This document shows, one piece after another, positions 26,165 through 36,452 of a DNA stretch of 64,000 nt; position 1 is the stretch's first letter; each line of letters starts with the position of its first letter. A program made the position numbers and the translations under genes. The notes under the pieces were generated by a model. It did no database searches. It was not told where the DNA came from and worked only from the letters and a program-made list of their open reading frames with translations. Source of the stretch: Lachnospiraceae bacterium (GTDB taxonomy: Bacteria; Bacillota_A; Clostridia; Lachnospirales; Lachnospiraceae); assembly GCA_009911175.1 (NCBI GenBank), contig QXWX01000004.1, positions 74,614 through 138,613 of the forward strand, in the 5' to 3' direction.

Positions 26165-26905
26165 ATGTGTGATTACAATAACGATTTTCTAACTTTTTTG
26201 TTGGAAAGATTTAAAATAGAGAGACAAAAATTTGACCGTTCCGGAGTATATGCTTATACACAGCGCCTGCTCGCCTACAACTCCAACAAGATAGAAGGAA
26301 GCACACTTACGGAGGAGCAGACGGCTTCTCTGTTTGACCATGGTACGCTCCCCAGATCGGAGGACTATTACCGCGCAAAGGATGTGGAGGAGATGAACGG
26401 CCACTTTCTGATGTTCAATAGGATGCTGGACACTTTGAATGAACCGCTGACCCAGAGATTGATAAAACAATTTCATTATGAACTGAAATCCGGAGTATTT
26501 GAAGACCGCGCGAATGGATATGCAATCGGAGATTATAAAAAGCGCCCCAACATGATCGGCATGTATCAGACCATAAGACCGGATGAAGTAGCTGATGAAA
26601 TGAATCAGCTTCTGCATTGGTATAAGAACCAGGCAGAGGATCTTTCCGTATTGGCAGAATTTCATGCAAGATATGAGAGCATACATCCCTTTCAGGATGG
26701 AAACGGAAGAACCGGCAGATTGATTCTTTTCAGAGAATGCCTGATTCAAAAAATGATTCCCGTGATCATCGAGGATGCAAACAGACACGAATATCTGGAT
26801 GCTTTGAAAGCTTATCAGGATGGGAACGGTATTTCCCGGCTGACAGAGCTTTTCCGAAAAGAACAGAATTTTTATTTTGAAAAATGCAGATATTTTATAG
26901 CATAA
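26165..26905 (+). CDS. Fic/DOC family protein, probable AMP transferase
   Basis: Protein of 246 residues. The catalytic motif HPFQDGNGRTGR (about 177-188) is complete, so it can transfer AMP (or a related group) to hydroxyl groups of target proteins. An N-terminal helix carries SNKIEG (about 39-44), which fits the inhibitory motif (S/T)xxxE(G/N); the protein therefore likely inhibits itself, as in class II Fic enzymes, and needs no separate antitoxin. None is encoded next to it. The next gene, a GNAT, starts 10 nt later. Confidence 0.92.
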   Translation: MCDYNNDFLTFLLERFKIERQKFDRSGVYAYTQRLLAYNSNKIEGSTLTEEQTASLFDHGTLPRSEDYYRAKDVEEMNGHFLMFNRMLDTLNEPLTQRLIKQFHYELKSGVFEDRANGYAIGDYKKRPNMIGMYQTIRPDEVADEMNQLLHWYKNQAEDLSVLAEFHARYESIHPFQDGNGRTGRLILFRECLIQKMIPVIIEDANRHEYLDALKAYQDGNGISRLTELFRKEQNFYFEKCRYFIA

Positions 26906-26915
26906 AAGGAGCCCT

Positions 26916-27404
26916 ATGAAGATCAGAAAAGCAACCCCGACAGACCTGGACATCCTTCTGCGGCTGTATGACAATGCCCGCAGGTTCATGGCCGCCCACG
27001 GCAATCCGACCCAGTGGGGAACCGCCTATCCGCCACGTACTCTTCTGGAATCTGATATTGCAGAAGGCTGCAGCTATATCTGCGAGGAACAGCAGAAGGT
27101 AATCGCCGCATTTTATTACCGATTCGGCGAAGAGAATTCCTACCGCCGCATCTGCAACGGGCAGTGGCTGGATGAGTCCCCTTACGGCGTCGTCCACCGC
27201 ATCACCTCGGACGGCACCATCCGTGGCGCCGGTTCCTTCTGTCTCGACTGGGCACTCTCACAGTGCAGAAACCTGAGGATTGATACGCACCGGGACAACC
27301 GGGTGATGCAGCGTTTATTAGAGAAACGCCAGTTTACCCGGTGCGGAATCATTTATCTCGAAGACGGCAGTGAACGGATCGCCTACCAGAAAAAGATCAT
27401 ATAG
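26916..27404 (+). CDS. GNAT family N-acetyltransferase
   Basis: Protein of 162 residues starting MKIRKATPTDLDILLRLYD, the usual first beta strand and helix of GNAT folds. The acetyl-CoA loop is not the standard RGxGxG/A (here GTIRGAGSFCLDWAL), but the later LRIDTHRDNRVMQRLLEKRQF segment matches the family. ATG has AGGAG 4 nt upstream. Probably cotranscribed with the Fic gene. Substrate unknown. Confidence 0.82.
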   Translation: MKIRKATPTDLDILLRLYDNARRFMAAHGNPTQWGTAYPPRTLLESDIAEGCSYICEEQQKVIAAFYYRFGEENSYRRICNGQWLDESPYGVVHRITSDGTIRGAGSFCLDWALSQCRNLRIDTHRDNRVMQRLLEKRQFTRCGIIYLEDGSERIAYQKKII

Positions 27405-27413
27405 GTTTCCGGG

Positions 27414-29114
27414 TCATGGGAGTTTCCGGGCATTCTTTGATATTGCCGCCCGAATCGCGGCATTGATGTTTTCCCGGACCTCCGCGAGATAGGATGCCTT
27501 CTGCGGATAGGCGCAGAAGGTGATCTCCCCGTGTTCTTCTTCCATCAGGCATTTCATGACAGTTTCCCGGTCCGTCAGTTTTTCCAGATGATCCATTGCG
27601 CGCAGGTCCGCCATCGCCTTTTCCATCAGCATTGAGCGGATCGAATCCACCGGCTTCCCGTCCTTTCCCGGATATACCAGAAACGGATCTCCTGACGGAA
27701 ATGCCCCGTCTGCGTCGGTGCACTGGTACGGATCGATCGGATACAGGGAAAATTCACTGTTGTAAAAATTATATCCCCAATGCAGAAAACCGCTGACCGC
27801 ATATTTATAGAGCTGAATACCAAGGATCCTTGTGCGGAATCCCGGCAGAGCAATAAAGCGGTTGGAGACCGCCAGAGGCTGGGCAGTACAGTAATACGTC
27901 CACAGCCTGGGCGGACGGTTCTTCAAAAATGGCTCTATATGGTCATTGGCGCATACCGGCTCCTCCACAGCGCCCTGCTCATAAAACCTGTACTCGGAAA
28001 GCGCATCTATCATACGGTATCCCGACAGATATTCTTTTACCAGATTTTTTGCATGGATGTAGGACTCCAGGTCCTTTTCCTCCGGCTCGTCTGATACATG
28101 AAAATAACACTGCTTTCCTATGCCGAGCCGTTCAATCTCTTCCGTAAAGGAGACAAGAAACGTCTGCAGAAATTTCCTGTATTCCTCACCGCCAGCTCCA
28201 GTCTCCCATCCGAAGATTTTACGTTCCTCTCCGTTGACTCTGCCGATGATCTTCGGCGCCGCCTTCGCGCCCCACTGGCTGAACAGATGCGAGATTTCAA
28301 AATATCTGATCCCGCAGCGCCTGCACATTTCCACCCACTGCCGGAACCTGTCATATCCAAACTCATATCCCTGGTCCGACACGGTCACATCCACCAGCTG
28401 CACGGTGCGCCGTTCCCCATTCACAGCCGTATCCAAAGGAGGCGTAAATACCGGCGTAAGCAGCATATTACACCCCCTTTTGACCGCGTGACGGACAAAA
28501 TTTTCTATGATCTCCCAATGCCTCTCACTGAATACTTCCACACCGTAATATTCTGCCAGACAATCGCAGTGGAACCATTCCGTATGCCGGATCTTTAGTT
28601 CCGGAAGTGCCGTGTTTAATATCTCCGCAGTCATGTCCGCCTCTGCGGACAATGGCCTCATCCCCGGCGCATGAACCCGGCTTTCCAAAATGATTTTTAC
28701 CGGATATTCCCCGGCCGGCGTATCTTCCGTTGTCTCGATATCGATCCACAGGCTCCTCCACTGGCCGGAAATGATTGGGAATCCAAATTCCCCCAAGTCC
28801 TCCAGCAGGTCCGGATACAGCCCCGGTTCTGTAGTCAGATATCCCTCGTCCCTCTCCATGTGGCACGGGTAGGCACAGGGTACCAGTCCCACCTTTTTTA
28901 CCCTGACCCTGATTCCGTCCGGTGCCTTGATTCGGGCTGTCCCCCGCTGCTTTCTTCCTACATCACCATAGTACGCGATCTGAAATGAAACCGTCTCCCC
29001 TTTCAAGGCTGTCAATCGGCTGACAGCCCCGTCCTCCGAAGGCTTTCGGGACGGAAAAACCTTTTCCATGTCTGAAACCAGCTTTACCTGCAGTCTATGC
29101 TCTTGAACATCCAT
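27414..29114 (-). CDS. DUF4091 / GH123-like glycoside hydrolase
   Basis: Protein of 566 residues without a signal peptide. N-terminal beta-rich region (about 1-160), then a barrel-like domain with WFHCDCLAEYYGV, FEISHLFSQWGAKAAP and the acidic pair in CYFHVSDEPEEKD, followed by the DUF4091 region with GIQLYKYAVSGFLHWGYNFY and FPSGDPFLVYPGKDGKP. GH123 enzymes are N-acetyl-beta-galactosaminidases that use neighbouring Asp-Glu, which would be the DE of VSDEP. A cytoplasmic enzyme on imported glycoconjugate fragments is plausible. It has its own promoter, divergent from the YczE-like gene. Confidence 0.82.
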   Translation of the reverse strand: MDVQEHRLQVKLVSDMEKVFPSRKPSEDGAVSRLTALKGETVSFQIAYYGDVGRKQRGTARIKAPDGIRVRVKKVGLVPCAYPCHMERDEGYLTTEPGLYPDLLEDLGEFGFPIISGQWRSLWIDIETTEDTPAGEYPVKIILESRVHAPGMRPLSAEADMTAEILNTALPELKIRHTEWFHCDCLAEYYGVEVFSERHWEIIENFVRHAVKRGCNMLLTPVFTPPLDTAVNGERRTVQLVDVTVSDQGYEFGYDRFRQWVEMCRRCGIRYFEISHLFSQWGAKAAPKIIGRVNGEERKIFGWETGAGGEEYRKFLQTFLVSFTEEIERLGIGKQCYFHVSDEPEEKDLESYIHAKNLVKEYLSGYRMIDALSEYRFYEQGAVEEPVCANDHIEPFLKNRPPRLWTYYCTAQPLAVSNRFIALPGFRTRILGIQLYKYAVSGFLHWGYNFYNSEFSLYPIDPYQCTDADGAFPSGDPFLVYPGKDGKPVDSIRSMLMEKAMADLRAMDHLEKLTDRETVMKCLMEEEHGEITFCAYPQKASYLAEVRENINAAIRAAISKNARKLP

Positions 29115-29144
29115 ATTCGATTCCTCCTGCCATTCTTTGAAAAT

Positions 29145-29173
29145 ATCATAGCTATTTTACGCAGAGGCGTCAA
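29145..29173 (-). promoter_or_regulatory. Promoter of the DUF4091 gene
   Basis: On the minus strand TTGACG (29168-29173) and TATGAT (29145-29150), spacing 17. Confidence 0.72.
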
Positions 29174-29194
29174 TACTCTACGAAAATTAAAAGA

Positions 29195-29223
29195 TTGACG
29201 GAGCGTTGATTTGCCGATATAAT
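29195..29223 (+). promoter_or_regulatory. Promoter of the YczE-like gene
   Basis: TTGACG (29195-29200) and TATAAT (29218-29223), spacing 17. It is back-to-back with the DUF4091 promoter, only 21 nt apart, so a regulator bound between them could affect both. Confidence 0.75.
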
Positions 29224-29259
29224 GTAGGAAAATCATTTTAACGCAAAAAGGACACTGCC

Positions 29260-29931
29260 ATGCAAAAAAGAACTCTCAAAGAAATATTGCTGCGAATCGT
29301 AATCTTATTCATCGGCCTGACCATCGCTCATCTGGGCGTCACCCTGTTCCTTTTGGCCGACCTCGGCGCAGACCCCTTCAATGTGCTGATACAGGGGCTT
29401 TTCCGGACTGCTCAGAGTCTGACGGGATGGACGGTCCTTACACACGGCCGGGTACATATGACAATCTGTTTTTTAATCATCCTGGTACTGCTGATCACAG
29501 ACCGCAGTTATATCAAGATCGGTACGGTCCTGTGCATGATCTGCGGCGGACCGATCATTGACTTTTTCACCCTGCTTCTGGGAGGGCTCATCCATTCCGG
29601 CAATCCGTTTGCGGCGCGGATCCTCGTGCTGGCTGCCGGCTGCGTGATCCTGGCTTTCGGCATGACGATCGTCATGAAATCTGATTCCGGCGTCGGCCCC
29701 AATGACCTGGTAGCGATCGTGATCAGCGATAAGCTGGGACAGTCATTCAGCATAACCCGTATTGTGGTGGACGTGTGCTTTGTAGCCGCCGGATTTCTGA
29801 TGGGAGGGGCTGTCGGGGTTGGAACGATCATATGCGCGGCGCTGGTGGGCCCGGTGGCTGGAATCTTCCTTCCCCACAGTGAGAGAATTGTGGAGTGGAT
29901 CATAGCTTCCGCAAATGTCCAAAACACCTGA
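29260..29931 (+). CDS. YczE/YyaS/YitT-family integral membrane protein
   Basis: Membrane protein of 223 residues with five to six helices. Conserved features of this family are visible: LADLGADPFNVLIQGL after helix 1, and SDSGVGPNDLVAIVISDK between helices 4 and 5. YczE in Bacillus is needed for surfactin production, but the molecular role of the family is unknown, and most members have been annotated only as membrane proteins. ATG follows AAGGA. Confidence 0.85.
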   Translation: MQKRTLKEILLRIVILFIGLTIAHLGVTLFLLADLGADPFNVLIQGLFRTAQSLTGWTVLTHGRVHMTICFLIILVLLITDRSYIKIGTVLCMICGGPIIDFFTLLLGGLIHSGNPFAARILVLAAGCVILAFGMTIVMKSDSGVGPNDLVAIVISDKLGQSFSITRIVVDVCFVAAGFLMGGAVGVGTIICAALVGPVAGIFLPHSERIVEWIIASANVQNT

Positions 29932-30154
29932 ATGAACTCCCCCGGCAGTCTGATTGAACCTGACGGCATCCTCCGAACCGCCCCGCAGCTGGGAAGTATC
30001 ATCAGCGAAGAAGCCGGACGCTTCGGATTTCTTTTAGAACGCCCCAGACTGACACAGGCTGAGAAGAAAAAACTAAATCGGCTGATAGAGGGAGAATTTG
30101 AAAAAGCTTTTTCTCTTCATAGTAGTTTAAGGCTTTTAACACAATTTTTTTGAA

Positions 30155-30204
30155 AAAACCTTTACAGACAGCCCTATCAGAACATAGCTGTCTGTAAAGG
30201 TTTT
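30155..30204. terminator. Bidirectional terminator between YczE-like and mrp genes
   Basis: Two perfectly complementary 18-nt arms (30155-30172 and 30187-30204) with a 14-nt loop; AAAA at the left and TTTT at the right end let it work for both convergent genes. Confidence 0.85.
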
Positions 30205-30251
30205 ATACGCCCAGCGAAACCGGCAGGGCATTCCCCAAAACGACAAAATAT

Positions 30252-31082
30252 TTACAGTTCTACCTCATCCAGATACGGATTCTTCGCTTCATAGAACCGC
30301 TCTTCTTCCACCACTTCCGCAATCGCCGGATCAATCGGCATCCTGCCGAGTACGGGCACGCCCAGTTCTCCCGCAATCTCGTCAATATGGCTTTCTCCGA
30401 AGATCCTCAGCTCTTTGCCGCAGTCCGGGCATTTTACATAGCTGTAGTTTTCCACAATGCCAAGCACCGGAATATTCATCTGCCTTGCCATGTTATATGC
30501 CTTTTTGACGATCATCTGTACCAGATCCTGAGGAGAGGTCACGATCACTACTCCGTCTACCGGAAGCGACTGGAATACGGTCAACGGTACATCCCCGGTT
30601 CCAGGCGGCATATCCACGAACAGGTAATCCAGGTCATCCCAAATCACGTCCGACCAGAACTGAGTCACCACACCTGCAATGATCGGTCCCCGCCAGATCA
30701 CCGGCGCGTCCTCATCCTCCAGAAGCAGGTTCACGGACATGATCCTTGTCCCGTCCTTTGCGAGACAAGGATAGATCCCTTCCTCTGTTCCCTTTGCCTG
30801 CTCGTGGATTCCATACATCTTGGGGATGGACGGTCCCGTGATGTCCGCGTCCAGAATTCCTACGTTATAGCCTTTTTCCTTCATCATGCGCGCCAGGGAC
30901 GCGGTTACCAGGGACTTTCCGACGCCGCCCTTTCCGCTGATGACCCCGATCACCTTTTTTACATTCGAATATGCGTTGGCCGGAGCCCGCAGATCCTCTT
31001 TTTTGCTTTCACAGCTTCCGGCATGCGCACATCCCGCACAGGACTCCTCCGTGCATCCGCCGTTATTTACTTCTTCTGCCAT
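30252..31082 (-). CDS. mrp: Mrp/Nbp35-type Fe-S cluster carrier ATPase
   Basis: P-loop ATPase of 276 residues that binds and delivers Fe-S clusters. It has an N-terminal Cys cluster (CTEESCAGCAHAGSC, about 10-24) as in eukaryotic Nbp35, the deviant Walker A GKGGVGKS (about 50-57), Walker B-like FVDMPPGTGD, and the C-terminal CPDC pair that bridges the dimer cluster. The start with the Cys cluster is supported because the cluster is family-typical. Confidence 0.95.
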   Translation of the reverse strand: MAEEVNNGGCTEESCAGCAHAGSCESKKEDLRAPANAYSNVKKVIGVISGKGGVGKSLVTASLARMMKEKGYNVGILDADITGPSIPKMYGIHEQAKGTEEGIYPCLAKDGTRIMSVNLLLEDEDAPVIWRGPIIAGVVTQFWSDVIWDDLDYLFVDMPPGTGDVPLTVFQSLPVDGVVIVTSPQDLVQMIVKKAYNMARQMNIPVLGIVENYSYVKCPDCGKELRIFGESHIDEIAGELGVPVLGRMPIDPAIAEVVEEERFYEAKNPYLDEVEL

Positions 31083-31224
31083 ATCTTTTTACCTGCACTT
31101 TCTTTTTAAAATAGTGATAGATTCCTATAAATCCTCTGCTCCTCGGTTTATCTGAACCTGTCCCTTATTATAACAGAATTTACGCATATAGACACTATTT
31201 TCTTAAAATTTTCCCGATTCTTAT

Positions 31225-32736
31225 TTAAAATCCGATCAGCACCGCAATCACCATGGCAAGAGACGCTACCGCAAACAAAACACCCTGCATCTTAATCTGG
31301 AACTTCGCCCATTTTCCCCATTCCAACTTCGCAACGCCGAGTGTACCAAGCAGACATCCGGAGGTCGGCACGATCAGATTGGAAAACGCGTCTCCCAGCT
31401 GGAACGCCAGAACGGACGTCTGCCGGGACACACCCACCAGGTCTGACAGCGGCGCCATGATCGGCATGGTCAGCGCTGCCTGTCCGGAGCCGGATACTAC
31501 GAAGAAATTAAATACGGTCTGGAAAACATACATCAGCCATGCGGAGATCACGGCCGGAAAATTCTGCATTCCGCTGCTGATCCCATGAAGGATCGTATTG
31601 AGCACCGTAGGGGAGGACGCATCCGTTCCGCCCAAAATAATGATGATCCCCTGCGCCATGCCGACAACCAGCGCCGCCCCTACCAGGTCAGCCGCACCGC
31701 TCTGGAATGAAGATGCAATATCATTGACACGCATATCATTCAGCCTGAAGATCACGGCAATGATACCAGCTACCAGGCCCATTACAAAGAACTGCGACGC
31801 GATCTCCGGAATATAGAACCCTTTTGCCACAACGCCCCATACCGTCCAGATCATGGTCGCCAGGATCACCAGCAGAATCAGCTTGTGGCCCAGCCGGAAG
31901 TCCGCTTTTTTCTCATCGTTTCCTTCAAACTCCTCCCTGTATCGGGTGTCGCTGTCATAGGCAACCGATATCCTGGGATCCTTTTTGATCTTGGCCGCAT
32001 AGACCATGGTAAATGCCATCCCTATCCCCGTAAACACAAACCAGAGCACGATACGGAAGCCCGCGCCGGAAAGCACCGGAACCTCTGCGATCCCCTGCGC
32101 GATGGCCAGGCTGAACGGATTCATCCAGGAAGCGCCGAATCCGATCTGAGTTGCGCAGTATGTCACGCAGACTCCTACGACAGCATCATACCCCATGGCA
32201 ATGAACATGGGCACCAGGATCATTGCAAAGGGGATTGCCTCCTCGCCCATTCCAAAGACCGCGCCTCCCAGAGAGAACAGGACAAACAGTACGGGGATCA
32301 GATATTTTTCCGTGCCCTTTGTCTTTTCGATCATGGCCAGGATCCCCTGATCCACGGCTCCTGTTTTCAGCACAATCCCGAAGGCTCCGCCGATGACCAG
32401 GATAAATGCCACAATCCCCACTGCGGAACCCCATTTATCCCCGACAGTCAGCCCCTCAAATACATAGTTCAGGATTCCCTGTCCGCCGAAATCCTCGGTT
32501 CCGAATATGGGGGCTGTGTGGGTCATCTTTTTGCCGTTCTCATCCGTCACATACTGGAAGCTCTCCGGATCCAATACAGTCCTGGTCTTCTCCTCCCCGT
32601 TCTGCATATAAGTGATCTCTTTTGTCTCATACTGCCCCAGCGGGACAAACAGCGTCAAAACCGCCGCAAATAAAATCACAAAGAAAATGATCACATAGGT
32701 ATGCGGCATCTGTATCGTTCCTTTTTTCGTTTCCAT
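31225..32736 (-). CDS. YfcC family transporter
   Basis: Membrane carrier of 503 residues with about 12 helices. N-terminus MPHTYVIIFFVILFAAVLTL, and conserved stretches GGAFGIVLKTGAVDQGI, FGMGEEAIPFAMILVPM and PTSGCLLGTLGVAKLEWGKW match YfcC proteins of the C4-dicarboxylate/basic amino acid uptake superfamily. It is transcribed after iadA with a 57-nt gap, so a peptide or aspartate-derived substrate is a reasonable guess. Start ATG has GGAG 8 nt upstream. Confidence 0.88.
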   Translation of the reverse strand: METKKGTIQMPHTYVIIFFVILFAAVLTLFVPLGQYETKEITYMQNGEEKTRTVLDPESFQYVTDENGKKMTHTAPIFGTEDFGGQGILNYVFEGLTVGDKWGSAVGIVAFILVIGGAFGIVLKTGAVDQGILAMIEKTKGTEKYLIPVLFVLFSLGGAVFGMGEEAIPFAMILVPMFIAMGYDAVVGVCVTYCATQIGFGASWMNPFSLAIAQGIAEVPVLSGAGFRIVLWFVFTGIGMAFTMVYAAKIKKDPRISVAYDSDTRYREEFEGNDEKKADFRLGHKLILLVILATMIWTVWGVVAKGFYIPEIASQFFVMGLVAGIIAVIFRLNDMRVNDIASSFQSGAADLVGAALVVGMAQGIIIILGGTDASSPTVLNTILHGISSGMQNFPAVISAWLMYVFQTVFNFFVVSGSGQAALTMPIMAPLSDLVGVSRQTSVLAFQLGDAFSNLIVPTSGCLLGTLGVAKLEWGKWAKFQIKMQGVLFAVASLAMVIAVLIGF

Positions 32737-32793
32737 CCATTACTCTCCATTCATTTTTAAATTTCTTTCGTACTGTTCCATTGTTCTTTCAAA

Positions 32794-34005
32794 TCAGTTC
32801 TGTCCCTTCACGGATACACCCGCGATTCCGTCTGATTCAAACGTTCCTTTTCGGACAGCCGTCTTTTGGTATACCATGAGCTTTCCCTTTGCCATCACAG
32901 TATGTATGTCCATAGTATCCTCCTCCGCAAGCACCAGGTCGGCATCCTTTCCCACGGCGATACGCCCCTTTTGCGTGAGCTTCAGCAGATCCGCGGGGTT
33001 TGAAGTCACAGTTTTCAGCGCCTGCGTCAGACCCACATGGTTTGTCAGGACCGCGTCCCGGACCTCCCGGTACAGAGAGCTTACTTTCCCCACCCCAAGC
33101 CCGGCAAGTTCCCCGCTTTTGCTGAAAATCGGGATACTGCCCTGTCCATCTGAGGAAAATGTGATCTGATGCTCCGGCACTCCTGCGTCCAGCATCATTT
33201 TCAGGCCGGTACTTGCTTTTACCTCGTCCTCTTCCAGAAAATCCGGATCTGAGCTTGTCGTCAGATCCACAAAGCCTCCCAGAGTTTTCGCATAATCGAT
33301 ACCGTCATGCAAAAGCCGGGCACTCCGGTTGATATGAGTAGGCAGCATATTGGAGGTTGGGATCTCCGTCTCCTCCGCTACATAGCGCAGGTACGAGAGC
33401 ATCCGCTTCCCATCCCCCATGTGGATATTCACCAGTCCGGCCTTCCCGGAAAGAATCCCGCCGACTCTCGTGTCTCCCACGATCTTCGCGAATTCCTCTT
33501 CTGTGGGCTGGGAGGAACGGTGGTCGGAAATGGCGATCTCTCCGCAGCCTATTACTTTGTCGATAAGGATCAGGTCATCCACCAGATTCCCAGTCAGCGT
33601 ACGCACCGGAATCTGGTACGATCCGGAATAAATGTACGCGGTGATTCCCTCCTCCTCCAACCCTCTGGCCTTTGCCAGGAGTGACGCCATATTCCGCGTC
33701 GTACCGTCGGTTCCCAGACAGCCCACAACCGTAGTTACCCCGCCCATAGTGATATCCGTGAGCATGATCTCCGGCGTCCTCGTGTGATAGCTCCCCTCTC
33801 CGCCGCCTCCCAGGATATGTACATGGCAGTCAATGAATCCCGGGAACAGCAGCATGCCTGTCCCGTCAATCGTACGGACATCGTATTCCTCGACAGCCGG
33901 AATATGGGGCGCGATCTTTAATATCCTGGAGTCGGCTGTCAGAACATCCTGTACTCCCAGTTCTTCCGGCGCAAATACCTTTGCGTTCCGGATCAGTATC
34001 AGCAT
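32794..34005 (-). CDS. iadA: Beta-aspartyl (isoaspartyl) dipeptidase
   Basis: Zinc amidohydrolase of 403 residues that cleaves isoAsp dipeptides from damaged proteins. Metal ligands HVH are in FPGFIDCHVHILGGGGEG (about 66-70), further ligands in ISDHRSS and LPTHINRS, and the catalytic Asp in FSSDGQGSIP. GEGSYHTRTPE and YSGSYQIPVRTLTG are IadA-typical. AGGAGG precedes the ATG. It forms an operon with the YfcC transporter. Confidence 0.94.
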   Translation of the reverse strand: MLILIRNAKVFAPEELGVQDVLTADSRILKIAPHIPAVEEYDVRTIDGTGMLLFPGFIDCHVHILGGGGEGSYHTRTPEIMLTDITMGGVTTVVGCLGTDGTTRNMASLLAKARGLEEEGITAYIYSGSYQIPVRTLTGNLVDDLILIDKVIGCGEIAISDHRSSQPTEEEFAKIVGDTRVGGILSGKAGLVNIHMGDGKRMLSYLRYVAEETEIPTSNMLPTHINRSARLLHDGIDYAKTLGGFVDLTTSSDPDFLEEDEVKASTGLKMMLDAGVPEHQITFSSDGQGSIPIFSKSGELAGLGVGKVSSLYREVRDAVLTNHVGLTQALKTVTSNPADLLKLTQKGRIAVGKDADLVLAEEDTMDIHTVMAKGKLMVYQKTAVRKGTFESDGIAGVSVKGQN

Positions 34006-34110
34006 GGTTTTTTCCTCCTTTTCCGAGCTTCCATTCTGCAGAATAATCCGCAGTCATACGTTTAGTTATAGTATACTCGTAAAAATCCGGAGAAGTTTCC
34101 TATTAAGAAT

Positions 34111-34139
34111 AAAAAAGACCTTCCAAACCTGGAAAGTCT
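34111..34139 (-). terminator. Terminator after rpmF
   Basis: On the minus strand GACTTTCCA-GGTT-TGGAAGGTC (one G-T pair) followed by TTTTTT. It lies 14 nt behind the rpmF stop. Confidence 0.85.
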
Positions 34140-34152
34140 CTCTCCTCCATCA

Positions 34153-34332
34153 TTAATCAACGGAAATGATCTCTTTTTTGTTGTATGAGCCGCATGCCTT
34201 ACATACTCTGTGAGGCATCATAAGTTCTCCGCACTTGCTGCACTTTACCAGGTTCGGAGCGCTCATCTTCCAATTAGCTCTTCTCTTGTCTCTTCTGGCT
34301 TTTGAAGATTTATTTTTTGGACAGATCGACAT
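34153..34332 (-). CDS. rpmF: 50S ribosomal protein L32
   Basis: A 59-residue basic protein, too short for many ORF filters. N-terminus MSICPKNKSSKARRDKRRAN and the zinc ribbon CSKCGELMMPHRVCKACGSY identify L32, in the zinc-binding (C+) form. It starts 3 nt after the stop of yceD, with a GGAGGTGTAA-like ribosome binding site within the yceD end. The yceD-rpmF pair is conserved in most bacteria. Confidence 0.97.
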   Translation of the reverse strand: MSICPKNKSSKARRDKRRANWKMSAPNLVKCSKCGELMMPHRVCKACGSYNKKEIISVD

Positions 34333-34335
34333 CGG

Positions 34336-34863
34336 TTACACCTCCTTAAAATTCTTAAACAACTCACGGACAACGGACATCCTCGGGTCCAATCCCGTAT
34401 CTTCGCAGTCACAGCTCCCTTTATTCAGGTTCTGGCCGCATACATTGCAGATTCCTCTGCAGTCTTCCATGCAGAGCACTTTCTCCGGCCAGCACATCAA
34501 AATCTCCTGAAAGAGCATCTTGTCCACGTCAAGATGATATCCGTTGATAAAGTCAGATTCGTCGAATCCTTCTCTCAGTTCAGCATCCGAACACCCCAAA
34601 TCCACATATCTGGTAAAATGAAGCGGAAACTCATACTCCACTTCTTCCAGACAGCGGTCACATGGAATCCGAAGCATAACCTTCCCATCCGCCTGAATCT
34701 GCAGCTCCCTGTCCTTCCTGTGCATAACAGTCACATGTACCGGATCCCTGCGGATCACTGGATACGCCCCGGACTTTAGCTGAACAGAATCCAACTCTGG
34801 CAAAACCATCTCGTCTATGGGCCTATGCTGTTCTGATAATACGCCTGACAGGTTCATCAACAT
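34336..34863 (-). CDS. yceD: DUF177 (YceD) family protein
   Basis: Protein of 175 residues with the central motif RIPCDRCLEEVEYEFPL and the C-terminal Cys-rich ending CMEDCRGICNVCGQNLNKGS plus CDCEDTGLDPR, typical of DUF177. The family has been linked to 23S rRNA accumulation and is nearly always cotranscribed with rpmF, as here. AGGAG lies 9 nt before the ATG. Four Cys in CxxxC/CxxC arrangement suggest a zinc site. Confidence 0.93.
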   Translation of the reverse strand: MLMNLSGVLSEQHRPIDEMVLPELDSVQLKSGAYPVIRRDPVHVTVMHRKDRELQIQADGKVMLRIPCDRCLEEVEYEFPLHFTRYVDLGCSDAELREGFDESDFINGYHLDVDKMLFQEILMCWPEKVLCMEDCRGICNVCGQNLNKGSCDCEDTGLDPRMSVVRELFKNFKEV

Positions 34864-34892
34864 TGCTGTTTACTCCTATTCATACCTAAACT

Positions 34893-34920
34893 ATTATATC
34901 ATGAGAAATCGGTTTGTCAA
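34893..34920 (-). promoter_or_regulatory. Promoter of yceD-rpmF
   Basis: On the minus strand TTGACA (34915-34920) and TATAAT (34893-34898), both perfect, spacing 16. A very strong sigma-A promoter as expected for a ribosomal protein operon. Confidence 0.9.
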
Positions 34921-35002
34921 CCAAAAAATCAGGTTTTCAGAAAAAATCTTAACGATTTGCCGCAGTTCATAGCCTATTATCTAATCGGCTGCGAGCTGTA
35001 AC

Positions 35003-35115
35003 GCATCCAGCCCATTGAAAAGTCGCCTGTCGGCGAGAGGCTGGATGCCAAAAACCGCTATTTTGCTGGCCGGATGCCTTGCAGAAAGGCGCAAGACACC
35101 GTGAATAGTAACGCA
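35003..35115 (-). repeat. Dispersed intergenic repeat, copy B, behind ackA
   Basis: GCATCCAGCC (35003-35012) pairs with GGCTGGATGC (35039-35048) around TCGCCT-GTC-GGCGA; the part 35039-35115 aligns with copy A at 2450-2524. It begins about 11 nt after the ackA stop, the same distance as copy A from the NUDIX stop. Confidence 0.62.
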
Positions 35116-35125
35116 AATCGTCATA

Positions 35126-36319
<1,194 letters not shown>

Positions 36320-36452
36320 TTCCTTATGTTCCTCCTGATATTATGATATCCTTTTCATACTTTATCGGACGAAATACACCCGCCCTACAAGGGCATACAC
36401 GATAGGATGCCCCTGGATATACTTTTTTCGTTACAATGTACTCCCGGTCATC

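Noticed and set aside
29932..30153. 73-codon frame directly after the YczE-like gene on the plus strand
   Set aside because: It starts at the stop codon of the previous gene, has no ribosome binding site, no recognisable motif, and ends at the terminator. Coding use looks weak.
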